Both the position numbers and the translations under genes were made by a program. From Tautonia sp040717455 (GTDB lineage Bacteria; Planctomycetota; Planctomycetia; Isosphaerales; Isosphaeraceae), in assembly GCF_040717455.1 (NCBI RefSeq), contig NZ_JBFEFH010000009.1, positions 151,813-215,812 on the forward strand: a DNA stretch of 64,000 nt, read 5' to 3'. The notes under the pieces are model-generated. The model had not been told where the DNA came from and did no database searches. It worked only from the letters and a program-made list of their open reading frames with translations. Positions 1 to 9,154 of this stretch are shown here, in pieces; positions within the stretch are counted from its first letter, which is position 1, and each line of letters opens with the position of its first letter.

Positions 1-1183
1 TCTGCTCGATCGGCATCTCTCGGTCCCAGGTCGCTTCGTCGACGTCGATCGTCCCCCGCTCGGGGCGGACCTCGACGCCGTCCCTGATCGCCTGGATGCC
101 CTCGATGATCACCGTCTCCTCCGGGCCGACCCCCCCCCGGATGACCCTCAGCCCGGCCACGGCCCGGCCGATCTCGACGCGGCGGCGGACGGCCTTGGCC
201 CCCTCGTCGAGCACGAACACGAAGGCCTGGGACTGGTCCCGGACGATCGCACCGTCGGGCAGCAGGGTGGCACGATACGGGGCGCTGCCCGGCAACCTGA
301 CCTTGGCGAAGAGGCCGGGGGTCAGGACCTGATCCGGGTTCGGGAGGATCGCCCGGCCCCGCATCGTGCCGGTGAACTGGTCGACCCGGTTGTCGACGAA
401 GTCCATCTTCCCGGGGTGGGGGAAGCCGTCCTCGTCGGCGAGCTGGACGGCGATCGGCGTGGCGTAGTCCCGCGAGCTGGGCCGGGAGCCGTCCTTGGAG
501 CTCCTGACGTATTTGAGGTAGTCGCGTTCGTTGGCGTCGAAATAGACGTGGATCGGGTCGAGCGAGACGATCGTCGTCAGCAGGGTGGCCTGGCCGGCTT
601 CCGCGTTGACGAGGTTCCCCACGGCGATCAGGTGTCGTCCGATCCGGCCGGAGACGGGCGCCTCGATCGTGCAGAACTCGACGTCCAGCTCGGCCGCCTC
701 CAGGGCCGCCTCCGCGGCGGCGACGTCGGCCTCCGCCTGGCGGACCTGGCTGGCCTTGATCTCGTACTCCTCCTGGGTCTCGGCGTTGCGCCGGACGAGC
801 TGGGCCGAGCGGCTCTCCTCGCGTCGGGCGAGCTCGAGCTGCGCCTGGGCCTGCTCGAGCCGGGCGCGGGCCTGGTCCCACGCGGCCTCGTAGGGGCGAG
901 GATCGATCGTGAACAGGAGGTCCCCCTCCGCCACCATGTCGCCGTCGGTGAAGTGGATCTCGTCCAGATAGCCGGACACGCGGGCCCGGACCTCCACCTC
1001 GTCGACCGCCTGGAGACGGCCGGTGAAGTAGTCCCACTCGATGACCTCCCGGACGACCGGCTCCGAGACGACGACCGCCGGCGGCGGCATGGTCGGCGAC
1101 GGAGCGGCCTCCCGGCAGCCGGCCAGCGCGGCCAGCAGGCCGAGCGTCGGCCCCGCCGCCGCGACGCGAACCCAAAGACTCAT
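1..1183 (-). CDS. RND efflux periplasmic adaptor subunit (HlyD/MexA family), C-terminus cut by window edge
   Basis: About 394 residues are visible and the reading frame runs off the left edge. The start at 1183 gives a lipoprotein signal (hydrophobic stretch ending LAGC, the acylated Cys at about residue 27). A biotinyl-lipoyl-like hairpin follows (EVRARVSGYLDEIHFTDGD), then an alpha-helical coiled coil rich in Ala/Glu/Arg, the second lipoyl half (CTIEAPVSGRIGRHL) and a beta-barrel (GTMRGRAILPNPDQVLTPG). This is the membrane-fusion protein of a tripartite RND pump, linking the inner-membrane pump to an outer-membrane channel; the pump gene should lie off the left edge. It follows tetR and the ene-reductase in the same direction, which suggests shared control. 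Family assignment is firm; the substrate is unknown. Confidence 0.9.
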   Translation of the reverse strand, partial: MSLWVRVAAAGPTLGLLAALAGCREAAPSPTMPPPAVVVSEPVVREVIEWDYFTGRLQAVDEVEVRARVSGYLDEIHFTDGDMVAEGDLLFTIDPRPYEAAWDQARARLEQAQAQLELARREESRSAQLVRRNAETQEEYEIKASQVRQAEADVAAAEAALEAAELDVEFCTIEAPVSGRIGRHLIAVGNLVNAEAGQATLLTTIVSLDPIHVYFDANERDYLKYVRSSKDGSRPSSRDYATPIAVQLADEDGFPHPGKMDFVDNRVDQFTGTMRGRAILPNPDQVLTPGLFAKVRLPGSAPYRATLLPDGAIVRDQSQAFVFVLDEGAKAVRRRVEIGRAVAGLRVIRGGVGPEETVIIEGIQAIRDGVEVRPERGTIDVDEATWDREMPIEQ

Positions 1184-1284
1184 GATCGTTCGTTCCCCTG
1201 ATCTCGATCGACCCGGCGGCCCCGGGCGGACTCCCGCCCCGCTCGACCGCCGAGCCCCCACGCCCTCCCGGGCCGATCTCGTCG

Positions 1285-2403
1285 TCACTCGCCGATCCCC
1301 GCCGGCTCGAGCGCGGGATAGTCGGTGTAGCCGCGCTCGTCTCCGCCGTAGAAGCTGGACGGGTCGGGCGTGTTGAGCGGCGCCCCAATCCGGAGGCGCT
1401 CGGGCAGGTCCGGGTTCGCGATGAACGGCACGCCGAACGCGACGAGGTCGGCGTCTTCGGCCCGGAGCACCGCCTCGGCCCGGCCCCGGTCGTACCCGCC
1501 GTTGGCGATGATCGCCTTGCGGAAGAGCGGCCGGAAGAATGCCGAGTCGAGCCGGCCGGTCGCACCGTGCCGGACGTCCCCCGGCAGCGCCTCGACCAGA
1601 TGGAGGTAGGCCAGGCCGAGGCCGTCGAGCCCCCGGGCCGCGACGCCGAAGGTGGCGGCAGGGTCCGAGTCGCCCATGTCGTTGAAGGTGCCGTTGGGGG
1701 AGAGCCGCACGCCCACCCGGTCCGGCCCCCAGACCCCGACGACGGCCTCGGCCACCTCCAGGAGCAGGCGGGCCCGGTTCTCCGGCGGGCCGCCGTAGGC
1801 GTCGTCCCGGTGATTCGTGCCGTCTCGCAGGAACTGGTCGAGCAGGTAGCCGTTCGCGCCGTGGATCTCGACCCCGTCGAACCCGGCCTCGAGCGCGAGC
1901 CGGGCCCCCCGGCGGTACATGTCGACCACGCCGGGCAGCTCCCCCTCCTCCAACGCCCGGGGGACGACGTACGGCTTGGGCCCCCCGGGCGTGTTCACCG
2001 TCCCCGACGGCGCGATCGCGGAGGGGGCCACGGGGAGGCCCCCGTCGGGCTGGAAGTCCGGGTGCGAGACCCGGCCGACGTGCCAGAGCTGGAGGAAGAT
2101 CCGGCCGCCCCGGCCGTGCACCGCTCCGGTGACGAGCCGCCACCCCTCGACCTGTTCCCGGGAGTGGATGCCCGGCGTCGAGGGATAGCCCTGGCCGGTC
2201 GGGTCGACCTGGGTCGCCTCGCTGACGATCAGCCCCGCCCCGGCACGCTGGGCGTAGTAGGTCGCGTTCATCGGCCCGGGCACGTTACCCGCGCCGGCCC
2301 GGCACCGGGTCAGCGGGGCCATCACCACCCGGTTCGGCAGGATCATCGGCCCCAATCGCAGGGGCTGCATCAGCATCATCTCTCGGGAATCCGCGGAGGA
2401 CAT
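1285..2403 (-). CDS. Old Yellow Enzyme family alkene reductase (NemA-like)
   Basis: A 372-residue FMN-dependent NAD(P)H:ene-reductase, the usual length for the family. The TIM barrel begins with LGPMILPNRVVMAPLTR, carries the substrate-binding His and Asn in EIHGANGYLLDQFL, and has the conserved DGTNHRDDAYGG and VGVRLSPNG segments. Such enzymes reduce activated C=C bonds of enones and nitro compounds, usually to detoxify electrophiles in the cytosol. ATG at 2403 is preceded by AAGGGAT. It lies 127 nt downstream of a TetR gene and 101 nt upstream of an RND adaptor, all leftward, so it is probably part of an electrophile-induced unit. Confidence 0.93.
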   Translation of the reverse strand: MSSADSREMMLMQPLRLGPMILPNRVVMAPLTRCRAGAGNVPGPMNATYYAQRAGAGLIVSEATQVDPTGQGYPSTPGIHSREQVEGWRLVTGAVHGRGGRIFLQLWHVGRVSHPDFQPDGGLPVAPSAIAPSGTVNTPGGPKPYVVPRALEEGELPGVVDMYRRGARLALEAGFDGVEIHGANGYLLDQFLRDGTNHRDDAYGGPPENRARLLLEVAEAVVGVWGPDRVGVRLSPNGTFNDMGDSDPAATFGVAARGLDGLGLAYLHLVEALPGDVRHGATGRLDSAFFRPLFRKAIIANGGYDRGRAEAVLRAEDADLVAFGVPFIANPDLPERLRIGAPLNTPDPSSFYGGDERGYTDYPALEPAGIGE

Positions 2404-2530
2404 GGTCTCGATCCCTTATGTTTGCCCGGAGGCCCGCCCGCCGGGGGACGGACGCCGGGCGGGAACGCCCCGCCCGGACGCTCGAACGAACGGCCCTCGG
2501 CAAGGGCCCGACCCGGTCGGCCCCCCGCGG

Positions 2531-3124
2531 TCAGTCCGGGGGCCGGAGGATCGGGCCGAACATCAGGTCGACGAAGCTCCGGAGCGGCCGGGGGCTCTGG
2601 AGCGTCTTGGCCCGGAGCAGTGCCCCCTGCCAGCCGTCGGCCAGCAGCTCGGCCAGGGCCCGGGCGTCGAGGTCGGCCCGCAGCTCGCCGCCCTCCTGGG
2701 CCTCGCGCAGGCAGGCGGCGAGGCGATCGGTCCAGGCGTCGAGGGCCTCGGAGAGCCGGGTCCGGAAGGCCTCGCTCTGCTCGGCCATCTCCTGGCTGAG
2801 CTTGCCGATCAGGCAGCCGCTGCGGCACCGGCCCGCCTCGAACCGCTCGGCCGAGGCGTCGAAGTAGCGTCGCAGCCGCACCATCGGGGGGAGCCCGCGC
2901 TCGCTCAGGGTCGCCTCGAGCTGCTCGGACGAATCGCGGACGAACGAGTCGACCACGGCCAGGCCGAACTCCTCCTTGCTGCCGAAGTAGTAGTAGAACG
3001 AACCCTTCGGCACGCCCGCCGTCCTCAGCACCGCCTCCAGGCCGGCCGCGTTGTACCCCTTCTCCAGGAACACCTTGCGGCCAACCTCGAGCAGCACCTC
3101 CCGGGTCCGATCTCGGTCTCTCAT
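2531..3124 (-). CDS. TetR/AcrR family transcriptional regulator
   Basis: A 197-residue regulator. An N-terminal TetR helix-turn-helix spans about residues 6-55 (TREVLLEVGRKVFLEKGYN, then VPKGSFYYYFGSKEEF), followed by an all-helical ligand-binding domain with a Cys-containing segment (GRCRSGCLIGKLSQEMAE). ATG at 3124 has a strong GGAGGAA Shine-Dalgarno site. The gene is first in a leftward series followed by an ene-reductase and an efflux adaptor. Its own promoter holds a 15-bp palindrome, so autorepression released by an electrophile or drug is a reasonable inference, as with NemR, which also controls an Old Yellow Enzyme gene. Confidence 0.92.
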   Translation of the reverse strand: MRDRDRTREVLLEVGRKVFLEKGYNAAGLEAVLRTAGVPKGSFYYYFGSKEEFGLAVVDSFVRDSSEQLEATLSERGLPPMVRLRRYFDASAERFEAGRCRSGCLIGKLSQEMAEQSEAFRTRLSEALDAWTDRLAACLREAQEGGELRADLDARALAELLADGWQGALLRAKTLQSPRPLRSFVDLMFGPILRPPD

Positions 3125-3160
3125 GGGTTCCTCCAGGGGCGTTCCCCGGTGCGACGATGC

Positions 3161-3191
3161 AATATAGTAGACCGGTCGTCTAGAAGGTCAA
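3161..3191 (-). promoter_or_regulatory. tetR promoter with embedded TAGAC-N5-GTCTA operator
   Basis: Reading leftward, a -35 TTGACC (3191-3186) and a -10 TATATT (3166-3161) are separated by 19 bp. The palindrome TAGAC-N5-GTCTA (3168-3182, both arms perfect) fills the spacer. A repressor bound there would block RNA polymerase directly. The site lies 44 nt upstream of the tetR start. The half-sites resemble the TAGACC-type boxes of NemR-like TetR proteins. The promoter elements are read by eye. Confidence 0.6.
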
Positions 3192-3524
3192 GGCCCGCCG
3201 AACCGGCCGGGGAGCTTCTCATCCAATCTTCACGCGCCCCGGATCGTCAAGGCCAGGGGGAGTGTCACGACGCGCCGGAGCGACGCGGGGCGAGGCGGTC
3301 GCCGGGTGATCGCTCCCGACGCGATTCGGCGGCCGAAATTCAATCGCACGGGCATGCGAATTGGGCCGTCACCGATGCCACGAACAAGAACTCCGGAAGC
3401 CGTATTCCTCCCGATGAATGGGAGGCGCGTCGCGGCATCCCCGGAGGTAGAATGACACGCCTCGTGCCCGTTGTTCTTGATGACGAGCGTCTGGCCCGCC
3501 GAGTGTTTCCAGCCGGGGTCCGCG

Positions 3525-6500
3525 ATGGTCTGCTGCCGAACGACCGCCTGGGGCGTCACCTGTCTCGCCGTCCTCCTCGCAACAACTCCCCGGACCGCGA
3601 TGGCCCAGCCAAATCCCCTCGAGACCGAACTGCTCCGCGAGGGGCCGCGCTCGCTGGCGGAGGCGGCCCGATCGCAGGGCGATCCGATCCGGGGCGCGGC
3701 CCTGTTCGCTCAGGCGCAGCTGGCCTGCGTCACCTGCCACTCCTGTGGCGGGCCGGACGACGCGTCGCCGCTGGGGCCTGACCTGGCCCGACCGGCGCCG
3801 GGGACGACCGCGGCCGAGGTCGTCCGGTCGTTGCTCGACCCTTCGGAGACGATCCGAGAGGGCTTCGAGACGGTGACGATCGCCCGGATCGACGGGGAGG
3901 TCCTCGCCGGCCTGCTGGGCGAGGAACGCGAGGACGCCCTCGTCCTCCGAGGCGCGACCCGGGGCGGTGGGGAGCTGGTCATCCCGAAGGCGGAGATCGA
4001 GGAGCGGGCGATCTCCCCGACCTCGATCATGCCCACCGGCCTGGTCAACCTGCTGGCCGATCGCCAGCAGTTCCTGGACCTGGCCTCCTACCTGATCGAG
4101 GCGGCCGAGTTCGGCCCGGCTCGCGCCCGATCCCTGCGGCCGGACCCCTCGGTCATCGACCCTCCCCTGCCGGCCTACGAGGCCGACCTCGATCACGCCG
4201 GCCTGATCGCCGCCCTCGACGACGACGCCTTCCGCCGCGGCGAGCTCCTGTACGCGAGGAACTGTGCGAGCTGCCACGGGACCCAGGACCAGCCGGGATC
4301 GATGCCGACCTCCCTGCGGTTCTCCGAGGGCCAGTTCCGCAACGGCAAGGATCCGGCAAGCCTCTACCGGACCCTCACCGTCGGCTTCGGGATGATGCCC
4401 GCCCAGTCGATGCTGGTGCCGAGCCAGAAGTACGACGTGATCCACTACCTCCGCGAGGCGTACCTCCGGCCGTTCAACCCCTCGCAGTACGTCCCCGCCG
4501 ACGCCGACTACCTCGCGACCCTGCCCGAAGGGGGCAGCCGGGGTCCGGTCCCGCCCGAGGGTGAGCCCTGGCTGCGGGCCGACTACGGGCCGAGCCTGAC
4601 CGGCACCTATGAGATCGGGGGCGCCGGGAACATCGCCCGGAAAGGAGTGGCTGTCCGGCTCGACCCCGGTCCCGGTGGCGTGGCCACGGGCCGCGCCTGG
4701 TCGGTCTTCGAGCACGATACCCTGCGTGTCGCGGGGGCCTGGACCGGCCCGGGCTTCATCGACTGGAATGGCATCCACTTCAACGGCCGCCACGGGGTCC
4801 ACCCCCGGGCCGTCGGCGAGGTCGCCTTCGAGACGGCCGCCGGCCCGGGCTGGGCCGATCCCGTCACCGGCTCCTTCGACGATCCGAGGCCGATCGGCCG
4901 GGATGGCCGACCCTACGGCCCCTTGCCCCGATCCTGGGGGCGCTTCCGGGGACGATACGACGCGGCCGATCGGACCATCCTCTCGTACATGGTCGGCAAC
5001 GCCGAGGTGCTGGAGAGCCCCGGCCTCTCCGGCCCGGCCGACCGGCCGGTCTTCCTCCGGTCGATCGAGATCGGCCCGAGGGACACCCCGATGACCCTCC
5101 GTTTGCTCCGACTCCCCGATGGGGAGGCCGAAGTCGGCCGGTTCGGGAAGGGATCGGTGGTCGTGCTCGATGACCCCTCGGACGAGGATCGACCGGCTCG
5201 AGTCGTCGGTCTCCTGGGGATGTCTCTCGGGACGGACTGGGCGACGGAAGGCGGGCACCTGCTGCTCCGCGTCCCGGCGGGGGAGGATCGCCTACGGTTC
5301 ACGGTCTGGGTCGCCCGCCTTGAGAGAGGGGCCGACCCCGAGCTGCTCGCGGCGACGGTGTCGGAGGAGGCCGGGCCGCTCGACCTGACCGCGATGACGA
5401 CCGGGGGCGGCCCGCCCCGCTGGCAGGAGGAATCGATCGTCGATCTCGAACCCGGCCCGGAGGACGGGCCGTTCGCCGTGGACACCTTGCCGGTCCCGTC
5501 CGAGAACCCGTGGCGCGTGCAGCTCCGCCTCAGCGGGCTCGACTTCCTGCCCGGCGGCGATGCGATGGCCGCCTGCACCTGGGACGGCGACGTCTGGCGG
5601 GTCTCCGGGCTCGATCGGGCCGACGGGCAACTGACCTGGCGTCGGATCGCCAGCGGCCTGTTCCAGCCCCTCGGCCTGAAGGTGGTGGACGGGGCGATCT
5701 TCGTCGGCTGCCGGGACCAGATCGCCATCCTCCGCGACCTCGATGGAAACGGCGAGACCGACTTCTATGAATGCTTCAACAGCGACCACCAGGTCACCGA
5801 GCACTTCCATGAGTTCGCCATGGGGCTGCAAACCGACGAGGACGGGAACTTCCTCTACGCGAAGGGGGCCCGCCACGCCAAGACGGCGGTCCTGCCCCAC
5901 CACGGGACCTTGCTGCGGGTCAGCCGGGACGGTTCGAGGACCGAGATCCTTGCGACCGGCTTCCGCGCCCCCAACGGGGTCTGCGTGAACCCGGACGGCA
6001 CCTTCTTCGTGACGGACCAGGAAGGGCACTGGGTCCCCAAGAACCGGATCAACTGGGTCCGGCCCGATGGCCGATTCTTCGGCAACCTCTGGGGATATAC
6101 CGATGTGACCGACCCCTCCGATGCCTCCCAGGAGGAGCCGATGTGCTGGATCACCAATCGGTTCGACCGCTCGCCCGCCGAACCGCTGTGGGTCGAGAGC
6201 CGCGCCTGGGGAGGTCTGGATGGGGCCTTGCTGAGCCTCTCCTACGGTTACGGCAAGGTCTATGTGGTGCCGCACGAAACGATCGACGACGGGATGCAGG
6301 GCGGGATGGTGGCGTTGCCCATCCCCATGTTCCCGACCGGCGTGATGCGAGGCCGGTTCCGCCCGGCCGACGGGCACCTCTACCTTTGCGGCATGTATTC
6401 CTGGGCCGGCAACCAGCAGGCCCCCGGCGGCCTGTACCGCATCCGAGCCACCGGCAAGCCGGCCCATCTGCCGGTCGGGTTCCGCGCCACTCGGGAGGGT

Positions 6501-6794
6501 CTGGCCCTGACCTTCAGCGATCCGCTTCATCCCGACACCGCCGCCAGCCCTCGCGACTTCGGCCTGAAGGCCTGGGACCTGATCCGGTCTGAGCGGTACG
6601 GCTCCCCCCACGTCGATGAACGTCCCTTGGAAGTGACGGACGCTCGGCTCTCCGACGATCGGCGGACGCTGACCCTCACCATTCCGGGGCTCCGACCCAC
6701 CCGGGGGCTCGAACTCTGGTATTCGGTCCTCGGCGCGGACGGTCAGCAGGTCGATGGGCTCCTCCACGGCACGATCCACCGCCTCCCCGAGTGA
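3525..6794 (+). CDS. secreted di-heme c-type cytochrome protein with DUF6797-like and NHL/sorbosone-dehydrogenase-like C-terminal region
   Basis: 1089 residues from ATG 3525, chosen because it gives a clean signal peptide (VTCLAVLLATTPRTAMAQ); the frame stays open upstream to 3471. The first heme site CVTCH is at about residues 68-72, in a segment like the C-terminal cytochrome domain of planctomycete PVC proteins. The second, CASCH, is at about 247-251 in a classical cytochrome c fold with Met-rich GFGMMPAQSM as possible ligand. A middle beta-rich region (about 340-600) resembles DUF6797, and a C-terminal half has propeller-like strands (NGVCVNPDGTFFVTDQEGHW). It probably passes electrons from a periplasmic sugar or alcohol oxidation; the substrate is unknown. 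No close operon partner. Confidence 0.8.
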   Translation: MVCCRTTAWGVTCLAVLLATTPRTAMAQPNPLETELLREGPRSLAEAARSQGDPIRGAALFAQAQLACVTCHSCGGPDDASPLGPDLARPAPGTTAAEVVRSLLDPSETIREGFETVTIARIDGEVLAGLLGEEREDALVLRGATRGGGELVIPKAEIEERAISPTSIMPTGLVNLLADRQQFLDLASYLIEAAEFGPARARSLRPDPSVIDPPLPAYEADLDHAGLIAALDDDAFRRGELLYARNCASCHGTQDQPGSMPTSLRFSEGQFRNGKDPASLYRTLTVGFGMMPAQSMLVPSQKYDVIHYLREAYLRPFNPSQYVPADADYLATLPEGGSRGPVPPEGEPWLRADYGPSLTGTYEIGGAGNIARKGVAVRLDPGPGGVATGRAWSVFEHDTLRVAGAWTGPGFIDWNGIHFNGRHGVHPRAVGEVAFETAAGPGWADPVTGSFDDPRPIGRDGRPYGPLPRSWGRFRGRYDAADRTILSYMVGNAEVLESPGLSGPADRPVFLRSIEIGPRDTPMTLRLLRLPDGEAEVGRFGKGSVVVLDDPSDEDRPARVVGLLGMSLGTDWATEGGHLLLRVPAGEDRLRFTVWVARLERGADPELLAATVSEEAGPLDLTAMTTGGGPPRWQEESIVDLEPGPEDGPFAVDTLPVPSENPWRVQLRLSGLDFLPGGDAMAACTWDGDVWRVSGLDRADGQLTWRRIASGLFQPLGLKVVDGAIFVGCRDQIAILRDLDGNGETDFYECFNSDHQVTEHFHEFAMGLQTDEDGNFLYAKGARHAKTAVLPHHGTLLRVSRDGSRTEILATGFRAPNGVCVNPDGTFFVTDQEGHWVPKNRINWVRPDGRFFGNLWGYTDVTDPSDASQEEPMCWITNRFDRSPAEPLWVESRAWGGLDGALLSLSYGYGKVYVVPHETIDDGMQGGMVALPIPMFPTGVMRGRFRPADGHLYLCGMYSWAGNQQAPGGLYRIRATGKPAHLPVGFRATREGLALTFSDPLHPDTAASPRDFGLKAWDLIRSERYGSPHVDERPLEVTDARLSDDRRTLTLTIPGLRPTRGLELWYSVLGADGQQVDGLLHGTIHRLPE

Positions 6795-7382
6795 CTCCGT
6801 GGCACCATGCATGCCACCTGGGCGTTCAGGGATCGAGGGGATGCTCCCGATTGCTGTGGTGTCCCGCGCCGAGCTCCCGCCGCTCATACTCGATGCAAGT
6901 CATCGTGCCGTCCCACGTCGTGGCCGACCCATCAAACGCCCCTGTCCGCCCTTCGAGCCATCGCGTCACGTCGTTCATGCCGAGGGCCACCCGAGAGCCC
7001 GCCTCCCCGCCGACTCCCGACCGGGCCCCAAGGCCCGGTTCACCCCGAAGTCCTGCTTGCAGGCCGAGGAGATCTCCCCACCAGATCACCGTCCCCTGAT
7101 CCGAAGAGTCGGCCCTCGCCGATCGCCCAGACGCCGCTCCCGCCCCGATGGGCCTGTCTCTCCTGGCATCAGCGGGTAGCACTCGACGATCCGGCGTTCC
7201 CATCCGAGGCCGTCTCTTCGCATCGGCTCGCGCCAAGACGGGGTCCGGTCGACGGGTCGCTGGAAGCGATTTGGGGTGATCGGGTGGCGCGGGGGGCGGT
7301 CGATCTTCCCGCGTCATGAGAAGCGGTTCGGCCCCGGACGGCGTGCCGGCGAGCGGCGCGATCGGGCGGGGTGAGGACATGG
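6795..7382. other. intergenic stretch between convergent genes, no gene recognised
   Basis: 588 bp between the end of the cytochrome protein and the end of the small MFS partner. Open frames exist on both strands, but none has a convincing start, a recognisable motif or planctomycete-like codon pattern. A short hairpin (GTGGCA/TGCCAC, about 6803-6821) follows the upstream stop and could be a weak terminator; it lacks a T tract. Confidence 0.5.
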
Positions 7383-7541
7383 TCAATCCCCGGCCCGGGG
7401 GACGTCCGGGGCGGGGGTCGCGGTGAGGAGCGGGAGCGACGTGATCACGCTCCGAGAGATCCCCCATCCCAGCGGGATCAGCACGAGAACCCAGTAGATC
7501 ACGAGCCGGAGCGGCGACCGGCCAGGCGGATGTTCGGCCAT
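7383..7541 (-). CDS. small membrane partner of OFA-family MFS transporter
   Basis: 52 residues from ATG 7541. One strongly hydrophobic helix (VIYWVLVLIPLGWGISRSV) is followed by a short polar tail. It begins 44 nt after the stop of the oxalate/formate-type transporter and shares its direction. Many OFA-family transporter genes are followed by a one-helix protein of about this size, annotated as MFS transporter small subunit; the helix ending GWGISRS fits that pattern. Its role is not established; stabilising the large subunit is the usual guess. It is easily missed because of its length. Confidence 0.7.
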   Translation of the reverse strand: MAEHPPGRSPLRLVIYWVLVLIPLGWGISRSVITSLPLLTATPAPDVPRAGD

Positions 7542-7585
7542 GCTCGGCCTCCAGGGGCGTCCAGGGTCGTTTGATTCGGGGATTC

Positions 7586-8965
7586 TCACGACGCGCTCGT
7601 CGTCGAGGGGCCGTCGGGCGGTTGCCCCGCCGATCGCCCTGCAGCCACCGGGCGGACCAGGAGGTTGCAGACCAGCCCCGCCAGCAGCAGCCCGGCCATC
7701 AGGTACATCGTCAGGTTGTACGCCTCGGCCCTCGGGACCCCCCGCGCGATCCGATAGGTCGAGAGATAGTTCACCAGCTGGGGCCCGAGCAAGGCGGCCA
7801 CCGACCAGGCGGTGATCAGCCTCCCGTGGATCGCCCCCAGGTGCAGCGTCCCGAACAGGTCGCGTAAATACGCAGGGATCGTCGCGAACCCTCCCCCGTA
7901 CATCGAGATGATCAACGCCGTCAGGACGACGAACGGCGCGACGCTCCCCGACTCCTGGGTCAGGGGGATCAGGGCGTAGAGCACCGCCCCCAGCAGGAAG
8001 TAGACCGCGTAAATCACCTTCCTCCCGGTCAGGTCGGAGAGCGACGACCACGCCAGCCGCCCTCCCATGTTGGCCAGGCTCAACAGGCCCGCGAATCCGC
8101 CCCCCACGGCCGCGCTGACCGCGAACATGTCCTGGCACATCAACGATGCCTGCCCGAGGATGCCGATGCCCGCCGTCACGTTCAGGCAGAGCACCAGCCA
8201 GAGCAGCCAGAACTGCCGGGTCCTCCAGGCCCGCTCCACCGGGATGTCCGAGCGGGCCATCATGCTCTTGCGCCGGATCGCCGGGTCATACCCCTGTGGC
8301 AGCCATCCCGCCTCCGGCACCCGGACCGCGACGGCGCCGAAGATCATGTAGGCGAAGTAGACCGTCCCCATCACCAGGAACGCCTCCTTCACCCCCACCG
8401 AGGTCCCCGACGCGAAGGATCCCATCAGCTTCACCCCGAGCGGTGCGCCGATCAGCGCCCCGCCGCCGAAGCCCATGATCGCCAGGCCCGTCGCCATGCC
8501 GGGGCGATCCGGGAACCACCGGACGAGCGTCGAGACCGGGGCGATGTAGCCGAGCCCCAGCCCCAGCCCGCCGATGACTCCATAGCCGAGGTAGAGCAAG
8601 CCGATGCTGTGCCACTCGACCGCCAGGCCCGAGAGCCACAGGCCGCCGCAGAAGCAGCAGGCCGCCGCCAGCATCGCCTTCCTCGGCCCGGCCCGCTCGA
8701 CCCATCGGCCGAGGACCGCCGCCGACAGGCCGAGCATCACCAGCGCGATCGAATACGCCCAGCCCACCTGCGGGATCGTCCAGTCCTTGCCCGGGATCGG
8801 CCGGTCGATCCCCAGCACGCGGGTCAGCGGCTCATTGAAGACGCTGAATCCGTACACCTGGCCGATGCACAGGTGGACGGCCAGCGCCGCCGGCGGGATC
8901 AGCCAACGGTTGTATCCCGCCGGTGCGACCGTGCGGTCGCGATCGAGGAAGCGAAGACGGGGCAT
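7586..8965 (-). CDS. OFA family MFS transporter (oxalate/formate antiporter-like)
   Basis: 459 residues with 12 predicted membrane helices in two six-helix halves. The family start is seen in NRWLIPPAALAVHLCIGQVYGFSVF, and the A-motif-like loops in LGRWVERAGPRKAM and GRLAWSSLSDLTGRK. It is an inner-membrane carrier for a small carboxylate such as oxalate, formate or another monocarboxylate; the exact substrate cannot be read from sequence. ATG at 8965. It is followed at 44 nt by a 52-residue one-helix protein that probably works with it. Confidence 0.88.
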   Translation of the reverse strand: MPRLRFLDRDRTVAPAGYNRWLIPPAALAVHLCIGQVYGFSVFNEPLTRVLGIDRPIPGKDWTIPQVGWAYSIALVMLGLSAAVLGRWVERAGPRKAMLAAACCFCGGLWLSGLAVEWHSIGLLYLGYGVIGGLGLGLGYIAPVSTLVRWFPDRPGMATGLAIMGFGGGALIGAPLGVKLMGSFASGTSVGVKEAFLVMGTVYFAYMIFGAVAVRVPEAGWLPQGYDPAIRRKSMMARSDIPVERAWRTRQFWLLWLVLCLNVTAGIGILGQASLMCQDMFAVSAAVGGGFAGLLSLANMGGRLAWSSLSDLTGRKVIYAVYFLLGAVLYALIPLTQESGSVAPFVVLTALIISMYGGGFATIPAYLRDLFGTLHLGAIHGRLITAWSVAALLGPQLVNYLSTYRIARGVPRAEAYNLTMYLMAGLLLAGLVCNLLVRPVAAGRSAGQPPDGPSTTSAS

Positions 8966-9154
8966 GGTGTCGGCCAGTTCGAGACGTCAAGGGGCCGGGG
9001 GGCGATCACCGACCGGGCCGGGAGCATCCGCGGGTGGTCGTCGGACGGCTCGCGTCGCCACGATTCGGCCGCCAGCGTACCCGAGCGGCCGGGGCGATTC
9101 CAAGGCCCGTCGCACCTCCCGGACGAGGAACGACCCTCGCCCCGGGCAGGCGAC

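Noticed and set aside
3452..3781. ATG with a good GGAGGTAG site in a different frame just before the di-heme gene
   Set aside because: The encoded sequence is Arg/Pro-rich with no signal peptide or domain and runs antiphase through the heme domain; the frame from 3525 is clearly the gene.
6826..7467. Leftward frame of 213 codons in the gap after the di-heme gene
   Set aside because: It overlaps the small MFS partner in another frame, is Arg/Pro-rich and has no domain or ribosome site.
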